Shown piece after piece: positions 17,924 through 26,249 of a DNA stretch of 64,000 bases. The notes under the pieces were generated by a model. It was not told the DNA's origin. It worked only from the letters and a program-made list of their open reading frames with translations, and ran no database searches. A program made the translations under genes and the position numbers. Position 1 is the stretch's first letter, and every line of letters starts with the position of its first letter. This stretch comes from Gammaproteobacteria bacterium (lineage in GTDB: Bacteria; Pseudomonadota; Gammaproteobacteria; Steroidobacterales; Steroidobacteraceae). The stretch is from positions 1 to 64,000 of the forward strand of contig JAJFKF010000039.1 in NCBI GenBank assembly GCA_021773365.1, read 5' to 3'.

Positions 17924-18658
17924 ATGACAACAACTGCGGCCGCGGCCACCACCGGGCTTCAGGCCACCGGACTGACCAAGCGTTACGGGAATTTCACCGC
18001 CCTGGATCAGCTGAATCTCACCGTCAATCGTGGCGAGATCGTGTGCCTGCTGGGCGCCAACGGCGCCGGCAAGACCACCACCATCAATCTGTTCCTGAAC
18101 TTCACCGATCCGAGCGCCGGCACCGCGTGCGTGGCCGGCATCGATGTGGTGCAGGCGCCCCTGGAGAGCAAGCGGCATCTGGCGTACATCCCCGAACTGG
18201 TCATGCTCTACCGGAACCTGTCTGGTCTGGAGAACCTGGGCTACTTTGCCTCGCTGGCCACGGGGCGTTCGTTCGCTCGCGAGGAACTGGTCGGCTACCT
18301 GCGGCAGGCGGGACTGGACGCGGATTTCGTCGATCGCCGGGTCGAGGGGTATTCAAAGGGCATGCGGCAGAAGGTGGGCATTGCGCTGGCGCTGGCAAAG
18401 AACGCTTCCACGCTGCTGCTCGATGAGCCCACCTCGGGCCTGGACCCGAAAGCCTCCAACGAATTCTCCGAGCTGCTGCTGATGTTCCGCGCGCGTGGCG
18501 CCTCCATTCTCATGGCCACGCACGACCTGTTTCGCGCCAAGGAGACTTGCGACCGCATCGGCATCATGAAGCACGGTCGCCTCATGCAGATGCTGTCCGC
18601 CAGCGAGGTCGATCATGCCGAGCTGGAGCGCATCTACCTCGACCACATGCGGGATTGA
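17924..18658 (+). CDS. ABC transporter ATP-binding protein
   Basis: A 244-residue ABC ATPase with Walker A GANGAGKTTT, signature block YSKGMRQKVGIALALA, Walker B LLLDEPTSGLD and the H-loop in MATHDLF. It should power the two membrane proteins encoded immediately downstream (3 bp gap, then a 4-bp overlap). The set resembles ABC-2 exporters with DUF3526 permeases; the substrate is unknown. About 240 bp between tRNA-Ala and this gene hold nothing I can assign. Confidence 0.92.
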   Translation: MTTTAAAATTGLQATGLTKRYGNFTALDQLNLTVNRGEIVCLLGANGAGKTTTINLFLNFTDPSAGTACVAGIDVVQAPLESKRHLAYIPELVMLYRNLSGLENLGYFASLATGRSFAREELVGYLRQAGLDADFVDRRVEGYSKGMRQKVGIALALAKNASTLLLDEPTSGLDPKASNEFSELLLMFRARGASILMATHDLFRAKETCDRIGIMKHGRLMQMLSASEVDHAELERIYLDHMRD

Positions 18659-18661
18659 GCC

Positions 18662-19963
18662 ATGACAGGCACCATTGTCCGCAAGGAATTCATGGAGCTG
18701 CTGCGCGACGGGCGTTTCCGCTGGGCCTCGCTGGCGCTGGTGGTCCTGCTCGCGCTGTCGGCATTGTCGGCATGGCATAACCGCGCGACCTCCGAGCAGC
18801 AGCGCCACGATGCCGGACAGTCCATGCATGATGGCTGGTTGAACCAGGGTGAGAAGAGCGGCCATTCCGCCACCCACTATGGCAGCTGGGCGCTGAAACC
18901 TTCCACGGTGCTCAGTGCGCTGGATCCAGGGGTGGAGCCGTACGCCGGCACTGCTGTGTTCATGGAATCGCATCGGCGCAATGCCGATCGTCACCGCCCG
19001 GCAGCCGCGGGTACCAGCGCGCAGCGTTTCGGCTCCTGGAGCGCAGCGGCCATCCTGCAGGTGCTGGTGCCCTTGCTCATTATTGTCGTGGCATTTCCGG
19101 CCTTTGCAGGCGAGCGTGAGCAGGGCACCTTGCGCCAGCTGGCGAGCCTCGGCATCTCTATGCGACCGGTTGCCGCCGGCAAGGTGCTGGGGATCGCCGG
19201 AGCGCTGGCGGCGGTGGTGGTGCCGGTGACGCTGGCCGGCGCATTGCTGCTGGACCCGGCGCGGGTGTTCGCGCTCGCCGTCGTCTACTTCGTTTACTAC
19301 GCAGTGGCACTGGCGATCGCGCTGGCGGTGTCTGCGCGCGCGCCGTCGTCGCGCACGGCGCTGGTCGCTCTGCTCGGACTCTGGGCCGTGGCCACACTGG
19401 TTGTGCCGCGGGCGTCATCGGATCTTGCGCGGCACCTGCATCCCACGCCTTCCTCGTTCGAGTTCGCGCGCCAGATTCAGGAAGACATGAGGAACGTGAG
19501 CGATGGCCACAGTCTCGGTGGCGGCGACCCGCGGGCCGCCGCACTGGCGCTGGCGGAGGGCGAGGCGAAGAGCGCCGCCGCCTATGAGTATCGCTATGGT
19601 CTGTTGTTCGATACCTATGAAGCGCAGGGCCGCGTGCATACGCTGGCCTCGCTGCTGTCCCCGACCCTGGCGGTGCGCAGCCTGTCCATGGGCATTGCCG
19701 GGTCCGATCTGGTGCAGCACCGGCGTTTTCTCGATGCCGCCGAAGCCCACCGGCACCGCATGGTGGATGCGCTGAATGCTTCCGATGCGCAGGAAGGCAT
19801 CGCCGGGGCTGAGCTGTGGGCCAGCATTCCGCAATTCTCGCTACCGCCGGTCGGGCTCGGTGCGGCGATTGCGCCGTACCGCATGGCCTTGTTTGTTCTG
19901 GCTGGCTGGTTGCTACTGGCGGCGTTGCTGTTCTGGTCGCTGCGGAGGGTGCGCGTGTCATGA
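18662..19963 (+). CDS. ABC-2/DUF3526-type transporter permease, subunit 1
   Basis: The 433-residue membrane protein has an N-terminal membrane segment after IVRKEFMELLRDGRFRWASLALVVLLAL and a large extracytoplasmic loop (about 38-118). A block of membrane helices (about 125-240) includes the coupling-helix motif EREQGTLRQL, and a final helix ends in a basic tail. It follows the ATPase gene by 3 bp and overlaps the second permease by ATGA (19960-19963), so the three should be co-translated. Confidence 0.88.
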   Translation: MTGTIVRKEFMELLRDGRFRWASLALVVLLALSALSAWHNRATSEQQRHDAGQSMHDGWLNQGEKSGHSATHYGSWALKPSTVLSALDPGVEPYAGTAVFMESHRRNADRHRPAAAGTSAQRFGSWSAAAILQVLVPLLIIVVAFPAFAGEREQGTLRQLASLGISMRPVAAGKVLGIAGALAAVVVPVTLAGALLLDPARVFALAVVYFVYYAVALAIALAVSARAPSSRTALVALLGLWAVATLVVPRASSDLARHLHPTPSSFEFARQIQEDMRNVSDGHSLGGGDPRAAALALAEGEAKSAAAYEYRYGLLFDTYEAQGRVHTLASLLSPTLAVRSLSMGIAGSDLVQHRRFLDAAEAHRHRMVDALNASDAQEGIAGAELWASIPQFSLPPVGLGAAIAPYRMALFVLAGWLLLAALLFWSLRRVRVS

Positions 19964-21348
19964 GTCACTCGCTGCTTCGAACCGAATGGCGTCTGCTGGT
20001 GCGTGATCGCGCCCTGGGGACGCTACTGGTCATTCTCGTTGCCGCTTCCGGCTATGGCATCTACAACGGCCTGGAAATGGTGCGATTTCAGTCCGCAACC
20101 AGCGCCGCGGTGCAGGAAGACGGGCGCGCGCGCATGGAGGAGGTGGTCGCCAGACATGAGCAGATGCAGCGCCCCGCGGCTGACGGCGAGACGCAGAGCC
20201 CCATGGCGCGCGCGCAGCCGCTCAGCAGCATGCTGGGTACCCAGTACGCGATTCTGCCGCCGGCACCGCTTGGCATGCTTGGAACCGGACAAACAGACCT
20301 GTCGGGGTTCTACGCCGGAGTATCGGCGCGGCAGCAGAACGCCGCGCCCACCAATGAGATCGACAATCCGGTGCATCTGATGGCCGGGCGTTTCGATCTG
20401 ACCTTCGTGCTGCTGCTGCTCTACCCGCTGCTCATCATGGGGCTGTTGTTCAACCTGGTATCCGGTGAGCGGGAGCAGGGCACATTGCGCCTCATGGCCG
20501 CACAGCCAGTGCGCATGATCCGGGTGATGTGGTCCAGGCTCGCCATCCGCTTCGCGGTCGTGGCCGCCGTACCGGCCGCGATCGCGGCGTGCGCGGTGCT
20601 GCTGGCGGACGCGGAGGGCGCCCGGGCATTGCTGTGGCTGGCGATTGCCTTGTGCTACGGCGCGTTCTGGGTTGCCGTCTCCCTGCTGGTCAATGCATAC
20701 GGCCGTACCTCGGCCGGCAATGCCGCGGTCCTGCTGGCCGTGTGGCTGCTGGTCATCGTCGGCGTGCCGGCCGCACAGCAGATGCTGGTGTCGGCGAATC
20801 ATCCGCCGCCCTCGGAGATCACCCTGGTGGCCGCCATGCGCGCCGCGCAGGACGAGGCCAGCAAACGTGGCGACGACCTGGTGAAAGAGCTGTACTTCGA
20901 GCATCCCGAGTTGGCGCCGGTAAGCGGTGAGCAGGATGCACGGCGGTTCTACAATCGCCGCATGGCCATCGACCTGCACGTGCAGAAGGCCGTGCAGCCG
21001 GTGATCGATGAGTTCGACAGGGACTTCTCCGAACGGCAGGCACTGGCGCATCGCTATCGCTTTCTCTCCCCCGCGCTGACGGCGCAGGCAGCGCTGGAAG
21101 ATGTCACGGGCACCGGCATGGACCGCCAGCGCGACTTCCGTGAGCAGGTCAGCGCCTTCCAGGCGCAATGGCGTACGTTCGCACAGGCACAGGACGGAGC
21201 GCAGATTCCCCGCTTTGAATTCAGCGAAGCGCCGTTGTCCAGTGTTACCGCACGCGTGATGCCGGGTCTGCTGGTACTGCTGGCGCTGTCCGCGATTCTG
21301 GCCGGCGTGGCCACGCGGCGGTTGTCGAAGGTGTCACGGCTGCTGTAG
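19960..21348 (+). CDS. ABC-2/DUF3526-type transporter permease, subunit 2
   Basis: A 462-residue paralogue of the preceding permease with the same layout: N-terminal helix (LGTLLVILVAASGYGIY), a large loop, a helix bundle carrying EREQGTLRLMAAQPV, a second loop and a C-terminal helix (LLVLLALSAILAGV). The ATG at 19960 overlaps the previous stop by four bases. The open frame extends upstream to 19816 inside the previous gene; that part is a shadow. Confidence 0.88.
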   Translation: MSHSLLRTEWRLLVRDRALGTLLVILVAASGYGIYNGLEMVRFQSATSAAVQEDGRARMEEVVARHEQMQRPAADGETQSPMARAQPLSSMLGTQYAILPPAPLGMLGTGQTDLSGFYAGVSARQQNAAPTNEIDNPVHLMAGRFDLTFVLLLLYPLLIMGLLFNLVSGEREQGTLRLMAAQPVRMIRVMWSRLAIRFAVVAAVPAAIAACAVLLADAEGARALLWLAIALCYGAFWVAVSLLVNAYGRTSAGNAAVLLAVWLLVIVGVPAAQQMLVSANHPPPSEITLVAAMRAAQDEASKRGDDLVKELYFEHPELAPVSGEQDARRFYNRRMAIDLHVQKAVQPVIDEFDRDFSERQALAHRYRFLSPALTAQAALEDVTGTGMDRQRDFREQVSAFQAQWRTFAQAQDGAQIPRFEFSEAPLSSVTARVMPGLLVLLALSAILAGVATRRLSKVSRLL

Positions 21349-21375
21349 CGGCACTTTTCCGCCACCGGATACGGA

Positions 21376-21843
21376 TCAGGCCGGGCCGCTGCCGAAGCCC
21401 TGCTGACGCCAGGCCTCGAATACCACCACGGCGACCGCGTTGGACAGATTCAGACTGCGCTCGTGCGTCAGCATCGGGATGGCCAGCTGAAAGTTGGAGA
21501 GCACCCGCCTGAGCACCCCGGGTGGGAGGCTGCCGGTCTCGGGGCCGAAGATAAACGCATCGCCCGCCTGGAAGCGCGCCTCGCTGTACACCCGCGGACA
21601 CCCGGTCTCGACGGCAAAGACCCGGCTGCCTGGCAGCGTCTCCAGGCAGGCATCGATGTCGGCGTGGCTGTGGACATTGGTGAGCTGGTGATAGTCCAGT
21701 CCGGCGCGGCGCAATGACTTCTCGTCCAGGGAAAATCCTAATGGCTCGATCAGATGCAGGGTGCTGCCGGTATTGGCGCACAGGCGGATGATGTTGCCGG
21801 TGTTGGGCGGGATTTCAGGCTGGAACAGGATGATGTGGAACAT
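21376..21843 (-). CDS. trmL: tRNA (cytidine/uridine-34-2'-O)-methyltransferase TrmL
   Basis: The 155-residue SPOUT methyltransferase modifies the wobble ribose of certain tRNA-Leu isoacceptors. It has the family start MFHIILFQPEIPPNTGNIIRLCANTG, the SAM-binding knot FIFGPETGSLPPGV and the C-terminal LNLSNAVAVVVFEAWRQ. Length is normal. The frame extends upstream to 21969 without homology. It lies between the ABC transporter and tRNA-Glu, facing the transporter. Confidence 0.95.
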   Translation of the reverse strand: MFHIILFQPEIPPNTGNIIRLCANTGSTLHLIEPLGFSLDEKSLRRAGLDYHQLTNVHSHADIDACLETLPGSRVFAVETGCPRVYSEARFQAGDAFIFGPETGSLPPGVLRRVLSNFQLAIPMLTHERSLNLSNAVAVVVFEAWRQQGFGSGPA

Positions 21844-22013
21844 GTGGCTATATCGATAGGGCTGATTGATTGCGGACCGATGCCTGGGGCCCCGCACGAG
21901 CTGGGCGGCGTGCCGCCACGTGCTTGATGATACTGGCCACGATGCTACAATCCCGCGCCCTCGCGGCACCGGAGCGGGTTACCGCGCAATCCACCGCGCC
22001 GGCAAAAACCGAC

Positions 22014-22089
22014 GTCCCCATCGTCTAGAGGCCTAGGACACCACCCTTTCACGGTGAGAACCGGGGTTCGACTCCCCGTGGGGACGCCA
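22014..22089 (+). tRNA. tRNA-Glu (anticodon TTC); island integration site
   Basis: The acceptor stem GTCCCCA/TGGGGAC, the CCTTTCACG anticodon loop (anticodon TTC) and the T arm ending in GGGGACGCCA all match bacterial tRNA-Glu. A C-A mismatch sits at the base of the anticodon stem. The recombinase gene on the opposite strand begins to overlap it at the 3' end and terminates at 22049 within the tRNA. The tRNA 3' end is repeated in related form at 36627, 38856, 47296 and 50930, which marks it as the attachment site. Confidence 0.95.
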
Positions 22090-23623
22090 TCACATTTTCG
22101 CCCCTCGAGATCTGCTCTAAGAACTTGAATGGAAAGGAGATTTCTGGGGTTCGAAAGCCCTCGTTCCGGGCGTAGGAAACCCGCTTTGCGAAGGCCAATC
22201 TGAGCACCATTCTGCGGTCCTGCAGGCGCGGAGAATTCCATAGCGTACAAGGACTTGCCATGAACTCCAGTGGGGTTCGAACTTTCTCCCCATGGGCCTT
22301 CGGCGCACGGCCGCAATCGGCGATTTTCTCGCCCAGCACGGCCTTCTCCGTTTCCAGTTTCCGGATGCGGTTCTCAAAAGCTTTCGTGATCGACGGGGAG
22401 TCGGAGTCCGCGATCCGATCCACGAGCTGCTCGATCTTGCGCTCGATCTCGACCAGCCTTCTCTTGTGCGTCTGGGCGTCGTTTCGCAGTGAGCTGTGAC
22501 GGTGCGTCAACATCCCCTCGATCATGGCCCGAGCGGTGCGCAGGTGATCCGCCGCCGGCGTCAGCTTCTCCAGCAGCGTCTGGAACTCATCCTCCATGAC
22601 CTGACGCCGGATCGATTTGCGATAGTTCGCGCAGCCGCGTCTGGCGCACAGGTAGTAAGGATACCTGTCCTTCCACCGGCCCACCGACCAGCACGCGGTC
22701 ATGGGCGAACCGCAGTCCGCGCAAAGTACGAATCCGCGCAAGGGGAAATCGCTGGCGATGTCCTTGCGCGCGGGGACCTTGACGCCGCCCGTCAGGCGCT
22801 CCTGGATTCTGTGATAGGTCGCGACGGTGATGAGCGGCTCGTGATGTCCCTTGCGCAGGGTGACACCCCATGCGGGCGCTTCCACCAGCCCCGCGTATAC
22901 CGGGCGCTTGAGGATGTTCGTGACATTCTGGTTGCGAACCGCGTCGCTCGCGGCTTTCGGAAACTCCGGCCGTGCCTCGAGAAACCGCTTCACGTCCGCC
23001 TGGGTGTGGAAACGTCCGCTCGCAAATCCTTCGAGGGCTTCCTGCACGCTGGAGGCCAGCGGCTCATTCCTGACCAGTACCTTTCCCTTGCCGGCGGACT
23101 TCTCGTAGCGATAGCCCACGGGCACCTTGAACACATAGAAGCCCTGCTCGACGCGGGCCTTCATCTTCTGAATCGTCTGCCGGCGGCCCTGCATGCGCTC
23201 GAGTTCGCCCTGGGCGGCGATAATCGTCTCGATGAACTTGCCTTCCGGCGTGTCCTCGAACTTGAAGTTCAGGCACTCCACCGTCGCGTTGTACGTCGCC
23301 AGGCGCTTGCGCAGCACGAGGTGAAACTCGGTATCGCGGGCAAAGCGCTTCAGATCATCGAAGATGACCGCGTAGTTGTCGCGCTTGTGGTGGCTCAGGA
23401 ACCTCAGCATCGCCACCATGCCGGGACGGCTCATGAAATCGCCGCCACCGGAAACATCGTCGTTGAAAACCGTCTCGACTACGTAGCCCCGGGAGGCGGC
23501 ATACTCACGGCAGCGATGCTCCTGGCTGTGCAGGCCGTCGCCCTCGTTCCTTTGTTTGACGTGGGAGACGCGGCAGTAGATGACTGCCTTTTGATGGGAC
23601 TGGGATTGCTGTTCTACAGACAT
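22049..23623 (-). CDS. Large serine recombinase (site-specific integrase)
   Basis: The 524-residue protein has an N-terminal resolvase domain (AVIYCRVSHVKQRNEGDGLHSQ, nucleophilic Ser in YCRVS; about 12-155). A recombinase domain follows (about 165-270), then a zinc ribbon (CADCGSPM...CARRGC) and a coiled coil (about 375-430). It should integrate and excise the island at tRNA-Glu. The last residues MASPRGVEPRFSP are read from the antisense strand of tRNA-Glu, and the stop lies in the tRNA; the native C-terminus in the excised form must differ (see findings). It is 17 bp downstream of a small protein gene and shares an operon with the AlpA-like gene. Confidence 0.92.
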   Translation of the reverse strand: MSVEQQSQSHQKAVIYCRVSHVKQRNEGDGLHSQEHRCREYAASRGYVVETVFNDDVSGGGDFMSRPGMVAMLRFLSHHKRDNYAVIFDDLKRFARDTEFHLVLRKRLATYNATVECLNFKFEDTPEGKFIETIIAAQGELERMQGRRQTIQKMKARVEQGFYVFKVPVGYRYEKSAGKGKVLVRNEPLASSVQEALEGFASGRFHTQADVKRFLEARPEFPKAASDAVRNQNVTNILKRPVYAGLVEAPAWGVTLRKGHHEPLITVATYHRIQERLTGGVKVPARKDIASDFPLRGFVLCADCGSPMTACWSVGRWKDRYPYYLCARRGCANYRKSIRRQVMEDEFQTLLEKLTPAADHLRTARAMIEGMLTHRHSSLRNDAQTHKRRLVEIERKIEQLVDRIADSDSPSITKAFENRIRKLETEKAVLGEKIADCGRAPKAHGEKVRTPLEFMASPCTLWNSPRLQDRRMVLRLAFAKRVSYARNEGFRTPEISFPFKFLEQISRGENVMASPRGVEPRFSP

Positions 23624-23640
23624 GCTGGCGGTCCATCATC

Positions 23641-23925
23641 CTATGGGTCATCTGATCGCCGCTCCGCGCCATGACTCTCACCACCGGGATCCTGTTCATC
23701 GAGCGCGGGCAGCACCTGCTGAACGGAATTTACGTCAAAACCCAGATCGATAAAAGTCACCAGAATCGTCCAAAGCGCCTGTAGGTACTCGATCTTCTGC
23801 TCGTCGGTGAGCCCGGAGTCATCGAGGTAGCCCAGATACTTTTCGGGCTCGAAGGGCGGGATAGTGGTGTGTTCGCCAGAAGCGGCGAGAATTGACTGTT
23901 TTTTGTCCGTCAGCGAGGAGTCCAT
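23641..23925 (-). CDS. Small recombinase-associated protein (hypothetical)
   Basis: A 94-residue acidic protein starting MDSSLTDKKQ, with PPFEPEKYLGYLDDSGLTDEQKIEYLQALWTILVTFIDLGFDVNSV. The start codon overlaps the AlpA-like stop (TGATG), which implies translational coupling, and the stop lies 17 bp before the recombinase start. Position suggests a recombination directionality or accessory factor, but I recognise no domain. A similar phrase (TPPFDPEN) appears on the minus strand near 39.1 kb beside repeat copy C. Confidence 0.65.
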   Translation of the reverse strand: MDSSLTDKKQSILAASGEHTTIPPFEPEKYLGYLDDSGLTDEQKIEYLQALWTILVTFIDLGFDVNSVQQVLPALDEQDPGGESHGAERRSDDP

Positions 23926-24314
23926 CAGCGAGCACGCCGCCGGTGTGCGCACGGCCCCCGGCACTCCAGCGGCAGACAGGCCTGCGGCAGATGCGGCCGC
24001 GCGCAGCGGCGCGGAGCGTTTAAACGCTCTCTCTCATCCGGCACAACGGTCAACCCCCGCGCCATCCACTCCAGCACCTCCGTCCGTCGCCATCCCAGCG
24101 CCCGTCCGTGATAGCACTGCCGGCGCGGGAACCGCCCCACCAGCACCAGACCGCACAGCAGCCAGCGCGGCCGGCGCGTCAGCCGCGCCACATCATGCGC
24201 GCTCAGGATGTCCTGCAGCGGCGGGCAGCGCTCATTGACCCAGGGTGACAGCGTCACGCTAACCTTGCGTCGTGCCGTCGTTGCCCGATCGCTTACGGTT
24301 GAATCGGTTTTCAT
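23925..24314 (-). CDS. AlpA-like helix-turn-helix protein (probable excisionase/regulator)
   Basis: A 129-residue protein whose centre reads DILSAHDVARLTRRPRWLLCGLVLVGRFPRRQCYHGRALGWRRTEVLEWMARG. This is the MerR/AlpA-type winged helix with the closing GW..xEVxxWM helix, as in prophage excisionases. The C-terminal 45 residues are basic and unassigned. It heads the recombinase operon and probably controls excision or recombinase expression. Confidence 0.75.
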   Translation of the reverse strand: MKTDSTVSDRATTARRKVSVTLSPWVNERCPPLQDILSAHDVARLTRRPRWLLCGLVLVGRFPRRQCYHGRALGWRRTEVLEWMARGLTVVPDERERLNAPRRCARPHLPQACLPLECRGPCAHRRRAR

Positions 24315-24480
24315 CGGAACAATCCTCGTCAGTGAAAGAACGAGGACAAGCGTCGGTGAAAACGCATGAGAAAACAGCCGGGAAAATCAGCGAGAAAGCA
24401 GCCGATACCTGAAACAAAACTGCTGCGCGTCAGCGTCTGTCGTTCGATGCGCGGACTTTCCGGAAGGGGAACCCCGATAC

Positions 24481-24711
24481 TCAGTCGCGCCTGGCAGCGG
24501 CTGCGAAGAGATCCTGCAGCGATACCTCCAGCTTCACCGCAATGGAGTGCAAGGTCAGCACCGTCGGGTTGTAGATGCCGCGCTCCAGCCGTCCGACCAC
24601 ATTGGTATGAATACCGGCCTGATGGGCCAGCATTTCCTGGCTCAGATCCCGCCGCTTGCGGCGCTCGCGGATTTCCTCGCCCAGGTTTCGCAGGAGACTT
24701 TTGCTTCGCAC
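24481..24711 (-). CDS. XRE-family transcriptional regulator
   Basis: A 76-residue single HTH protein: LGEEIRERRKRRDLSQEMLAHQAGIHTNVVGRLERGIYNPTVLTLHSIAVKLEVSLQDLF. It starts with GTG. It is divergent from csrA, and three TGTCT/AGACA half-sites lie between them, which it could bind. It is a candidate regulator of the island. Confidence 0.85.
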   Translation of the reverse strand: MRSKSLLRNLGEEIRERRKRRDLSQEMLAHQAGIHTNVVGRLERGIYNPTVLTLHSIAVKLEVSLQDLFAAAARRD

Positions 24712-24741
24712 CCCCGCAGCGTCCGGTCTTGAACAGGATAG

Positions 24742-24762
24742 TGTCTAGACATTAAAATGTCT
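24742..24762. promoter_or_regulatory. Inverted repeats between XRE and csrA (operator candidate)
   Basis: Two overlapping perfect inverted repeats: TGTCTAGACA (24742-24751) and AGACATTAAAATGTCT (24747-24762). They place three TGTCT-type half-sites between the divergent XRE and csrA genes, 31 bp from the XRE start, as expected for autoregulation by a small HTH repressor. Confidence 0.55.
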
Positions 24763-24814
24763 GATCGGGAAATATCCCCGCAGGCTACGGATCACTCAAG
24801 CCAAGGAGAAAACC

Positions 24815-25009
24815 ATGCTGGTGCTCACCCGTCGAACCGGAGAAACCGTGATGATCGGCGCCAACATCACCGTCACCGTCCTGGATATCAAAGGAGGCCA
24901 GACGCGCCTCGGCATCCAGGCCCCGACCAGCGTGGCAGTGGACCGGGAGGAGGTCTATCGGCGCAAGCTCAAGGAGCGGGAGTGCGCACAGCCCGACCGG
25001 CAGCCGTGA
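24815..25009 (+). CDS. csrA: CsrA-family RNA-binding regulator
   Basis: The 64-residue protein [51 protein letters not shown] matches CsrA along its whole core. This includes the N-terminal LxLTRR strand and the VxxxREEVY strand with the RNA-contacting Arg. CsrA dimers bind GGA motifs in mRNA leaders. An AAGGAG site precedes the ATG. It is an island-borne copy, divergent from XRE and overlapping a small membrane protein gene by GTGA. Confidence 0.93.
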   Translation: MLVLTRRTGETVMIGANITVTVLDIKGGQTRLGIQAPTSVAVDREEVYRRKLKERECAQPDRQP

Positions 25010-25272
25010 GCGCTGGCGGCATTCTCGCCGGCGGGGCAGGGCTGTTGGTTGCGTTGCTTCGGGCTGCGTTCGTGGCCGTCCTGCTGTTGCTTCAGCCCGT
25101 CGTAAGCTTCATCTGCGCGGTGGCCATGCTGCTGGGCCTGTTCGTTGCCGTGCTGTTCGAGATCTCAGTAGTAGGGCCGACCTTTTCCTTTCTCGGGATG
25201 GTCGGTGCGTCTCTCGCTTTTGGGTTGGTGCTGATTCTCTATAACGCGCTGATCGCCTGGCTGCTGCGCTGA
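25006..25272 (+). CDS. Small multi-span membrane protein (hypothetical)
   Basis: An 88-residue frame begins with GTG overlapping the csrA stop codon (GTGA). It is almost entirely hydrophobic, with three predicted membrane segments (about residues 4-30, 32-52 and 58-86) and few charges. Coupling to csrA indicates co-expression. No family recognised; short islands often carry such peptides. Confidence 0.6.
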   Translation: MSAGGILAGGAGLLVALLRAAFVAVLLLLQPVVSFICAVAMLLGLFVAVLFEISVVGPTFSFLGMVGASLAFGLVLILYNALIAWLLR

Positions 25273-25327
25273 AGTCATCGGCTTTCGCGCCCGCCCATAG
25301 TCGATCCGAGTTGTCGCAAGGTTGAAG

Positions 25328-25627
25328 TTACGCGTGCGCCACCCGTGGAAGCTGCGGAGTTTCGATTTTCCGCACCCGCGCCTTGAACTGTTTGCGCGCT
25401 TGCCAAAGATCGTAATCGGCCTGCAGGCCCAGCCAGAAACCGGGCGAAGTTCCGAGCGCCTTGGACAGCCGCAGGTCCATTTCCGCGCTGATCGCAGAGG
25501 CCCCATTCAGAATGCGCGAAAGCATTGCGCGGGTAACGCCCAGGCGATCGGCGGCCTCGGTCACGGTAGTCTCGGTGAGCCACTCGCGCAGAATCTCGCC
25601 GGGATGCGGAGGATTGTGAATGCTCAT
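25328..25627 (-). CDS. higA: HigA-type antitoxin
   Basis: A 99-residue HTH protein: MSIHNPPHPGEILREWLTETTVTEAADRLGVTRAMLSRILNGASAISAEMDLRLSKALGTSPGFWLGLQADYDLW. This is the VapI/HigA signature. It neutralises the HigB toxin encoded 10 bp upstream in the same operon and represses their promoter. The toxin-first order is typical of higBA. Confidence 0.93.
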   Translation of the reverse strand: MSIHNPPHPGEILREWLTETTVTEAADRLGVTRAMLSRILNGASAISAEMDLRLSKALGTSPGFWLGLQADYDLWQARKQFKARVRKIETPQLPRVAHA

Positions 25628-25637
25628 ACTCGTGCCC

Positions 25638-25916
25638 TCAGTGGTAATCCTGGTAATCCACCAACACGGCATCGCCGCCTTCGAAGGCGAACGTCAGCCG
25701 GTAGTTCTCATCGACCCAAACCGCCCAGTGACCGGCGAGCTTGCCCTTCAGAGGGTGGAGCCGCCAGGTAGGCGCATTCATGTCGTTCGGCCTCTTGGCA
25801 CGATCCAAAGCCGGCAGTTGCAGACGCAGCCGCTTGGCATGCTTGGGCTGGATACCCGTGACCTTGCCCGTGCGGAAGAATGTCTCGATTCCCTTGTGGC
25901 GGAATGACTTGATCAC
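25638..25916 (-). CDS. higB: HigB-type toxin (RelE superfamily)
   Basis: A 92-residue protein: MIKSFRHKGIETFFRTGKVTGIQPKHAKRLRLQLPALDRAKRPNDMNAPTWRLHPLKGKLAGHWAVWVDENYRLTFAFEGGDAVLVDYQDYH. The WRLHPLKG..WAVWVxxNYRLTF block and the terminal YxDYH are hallmarks of HigB, a ribosome-dependent mRNA interferase. It starts with GTG after an AGGAGG site. Operon with higA. Confidence 0.94.
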   Translation of the reverse strand: MIKSFRHKGIETFFRTGKVTGIQPKHAKRLRLQLPALDRAKRPNDMNAPTWRLHPLKGKLAGHWAVWVDENYRLTFAFEGGDAVLVDYQDYH

Positions 25917-25928
25917 GGGATCCCTCCT

Positions 25929-25945
25929 GTATAGCTATAGTATAC
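25929..25945 (-). promoter_or_regulatory. higBA promoter/operator
   Basis: Upstream of higB, the minus strand reads GTATACTATAGCTATAC. It contains the palindrome TATAGCTATA (25930-25939) overlapping a TATACT -10 element, 13 bp before the start codon. HigA would repress by covering this palindrome. Confidence 0.55.
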
Positions 25946-25982
25946 GCCACGAATTCTCGCCACCCAAGGCTCTGAGTGGACG

Positions 25983-26171
25983 CTATTCCCGCTTCCCCTT
26001 CCCACCCGGCTCCTTGAGAGCCGAGGCATGCTTTTTCAGCAGGTCCTCAACGGCTTCCCGAAAGTAGGCCGCCTGGGAAATCCGGGTCTTAGCTGAAAGC
26101 TGCCTCAGGCGCTCGGCGACCTCGGGCGGCAGATAAAGGCTGACTTGCTCCTGGCGACCTTTCGACGGCAC
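25983..26171 (-). CDS. Ribbon-helix-helix (CopG/ParD-like) protein
   Basis: A 62-residue protein with EQVSLYLPPEVAERLRQLSAKTRISQAAYFREAVEDLLKKH, the RHH DNA-binding fold. It may be an orphan antitoxin: no toxin gene adjoins it. It lies just upstream of the HigBA operon on the same strand. Confidence 0.8.
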   Translation of the reverse strand: MPSKGRQEQVSLYLPPEVAERLRQLSAKTRISQAAYFREAVEDLLKKHASALKEPGGKGKRE

Positions 26172-26249
26172 TGATTACCCCTTAGAAGGTGTATTTACAC
26201 GTAAAGATGAGAGGCGTATTTTAGCCTCCGCGGCTGTAGGCCGTCAGCG

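Noticed and set aside
22496-23674. 392-codon plus-strand open frame
   Set aside because: It is antisense to the serine recombinase and has no recognisable domain.
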